IMG/VR virus record: IMGVR_UViG_3300023184_000363
Coordinates: 1-31,694 of that record
DNA length: 31,694 bases
Direction: 5' to 3' (one strand)
Source: a virus
The position numbers were made by a program, and so were the translations under genes. Positions within the stretch are counted from its first letter, which is position 1; each line of letters begins with the position of its first letter. This document shows positions 31,049-31,694 of this stretch, in pieces. The notes under the pieces are model-generated. The model did not search any database. It was not told the DNA's origin and saw only the letters and a list, made by a program, of their open reading frames with translations.

Positions 31049-31694
31049 ATGGAAAATGCTGCTCTACTAGTATTAGTAGAATCTGTTTTAGGTAAAGGAC
31101 AAGCTACAAGTAAAGGTAACTATGCTTTCAAATGTCCGTTTTGTGCTCATCACAAAAATAAACTAGAAGTATCGCTACGTACCACAGCTAAAAAGGAAAA
31201 TTTTTGGCATTGTTGGGTATGTGATACTAAAGGTAAATCTATCCGTACATTATTTAAGCAAGCAAAAGCAACACCAGATAGATTTCAAGACCTAAATCTG
31301 CTCATTCAACCAAGTAATATAGAAGATATTGTATCTAATGAGGCACTCGCTTTACCCGCTGAGTATATCGCATTAAACGGTATTTACTTGGACAAAATCG
31401 CTCAAATAGAGGCTAAACACGCATTGCGATTCTTAACAAAACGTAACGTAACTAAAGACGATATTTTAAAATATAATATTGGTTTCTGTAAGGAAGGGTC
31501 GTATGGTGGACGAATAATAATACCATCATATGATGCAAATGGTATTTTAAATTATTTTGTTGCTCGCGCTTATAAAGAATCAGATCGCAAATATAAAAAT
31601 CCACCTGTAGCATCTAAGGAAGTTATAGGTTTAGAATTATACATAAATTGGGATGCACCAATCATACTTTGTGAAGGTATGTTTGATGCAATCA
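31049..31694 (+). CDS. DNA primase, DnaG/gp61-type, 3' end beyond window
   Basis: The frame is open from the ATG at 31049 to the window end (215 residues seen). A zinc ribbon is clear: Cys29-PF-Cys32 and HCWVC with Cys55 and Cys58. A helical region follows (ALRFLTKRNVTKDDILKYNIGFCKEG), then GGRIIIPSYDANGILNYFVARAYKESDRKYKNPP, a typical DnaG-like segment, and IILCEGMFDAI, the first TOPRIM motif with its catalytic Glu. It makes RNA primers for lagging-strand synthesis with a gp41-type helicase, not in this window. Expected full length is about 300-350 residues. Confidence 0.85.
   Translation, partial: MENAALLVLVESVLGKGQATSKGNYAFKCPFCAHHKNKLEVSLRTTAKKENFWHCWVCDTKGKSIRTLFKQAKATPDRFQDLNLLIQPSNIEDIVSNEALALPAEYIALNGIYLDKIAQIEAKHALRFLTKRNVTKDDILKYNIGFCKEGSYGGRIIIPSYDANGILNYFVARAYKESDRKYKNPPVASKEVIGLELYINWDAPIILCEGMFDAI

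Noticed and set aside
1-31694. Insertion sequences, integrase or attachment sites
   Set aside because: No transposase or integrase motifs and no terminal inverted repeats were seen; the only mobile-type genes are the two GIY-YIG proteins.

Overview
The window looks like part of the genome of a distant T4-like myovirus. It encodes a gp55-type late sigma factor, gp25- and gp6-type baseplate wedge proteins, a gp5-like spike, a GH19 lysozyme and a DnaG/gp61-type primase. All convincing genes lie on the + strand, tightly packed and mostly AT-rich. I infer a Bacteroidota host. Start codons lack Shine-Dalgarno sequences and have A-rich leaders, and some promoters resemble the Bacteroidota pattern TTTG-N20-TAnnTTTG (31012-31043 is a perfect match).

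Region 1 (1-3000) is an accessory arm of very small genes: unknown proteins, an EF-hand mini-protein, a 32-residue membrane peptide and a T5orf172-type GIY-YIG nuclease. Three of the genes sit in a repeated cassette of GC-rich hairpin, then TATATTCACGGTATAAAA, then ATG. Two stretches stand out. One is a 435-nt tract (464-898) with no cytosine on the + strand, which contains a whole 92-codon gene. The other is a GC-rich non-coding block (2046-2328) with three 11-bp tandem repeats.

Region 2 (3066-18985) is late and structural. It holds three small genes, the late sigma factor (4014-4793), and then spike, hub, wedge and other virion genes, with a GH19 lysozyme directly after gp6. A candidate late-promoter element (ATATTTATA) precedes the apparent transcription units.

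Region 3 (18993-29940) is the most unusual. A 674-residue virion protein with about 39 mucin-like Ser/Thr/Pro hexapeptides is followed by a seven-gene glycosylation operon. The operon has two tandem GT60/PF11397-like polypeptide GlcNAc-transferase homologues, four further glycosyltransferase-like proteins (one with two domains) and an FkbM-like methyltransferase. A second, smaller Ser/Thr/Pro-rich protein and a short paralogue of the 18026 protein's C-terminus close the island. The simplest reading is that the phage makes, and itself glycosylates, a mucin-like adhesin.

Region 4 (29930-31694) holds an SGNH-type hydrolase, a second GIY-YIG nuclease and the start of a zinc-finger/TOPRIM primase cut by the window edge.

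All functional calls were made by reading sequence motifs; no database search was run.
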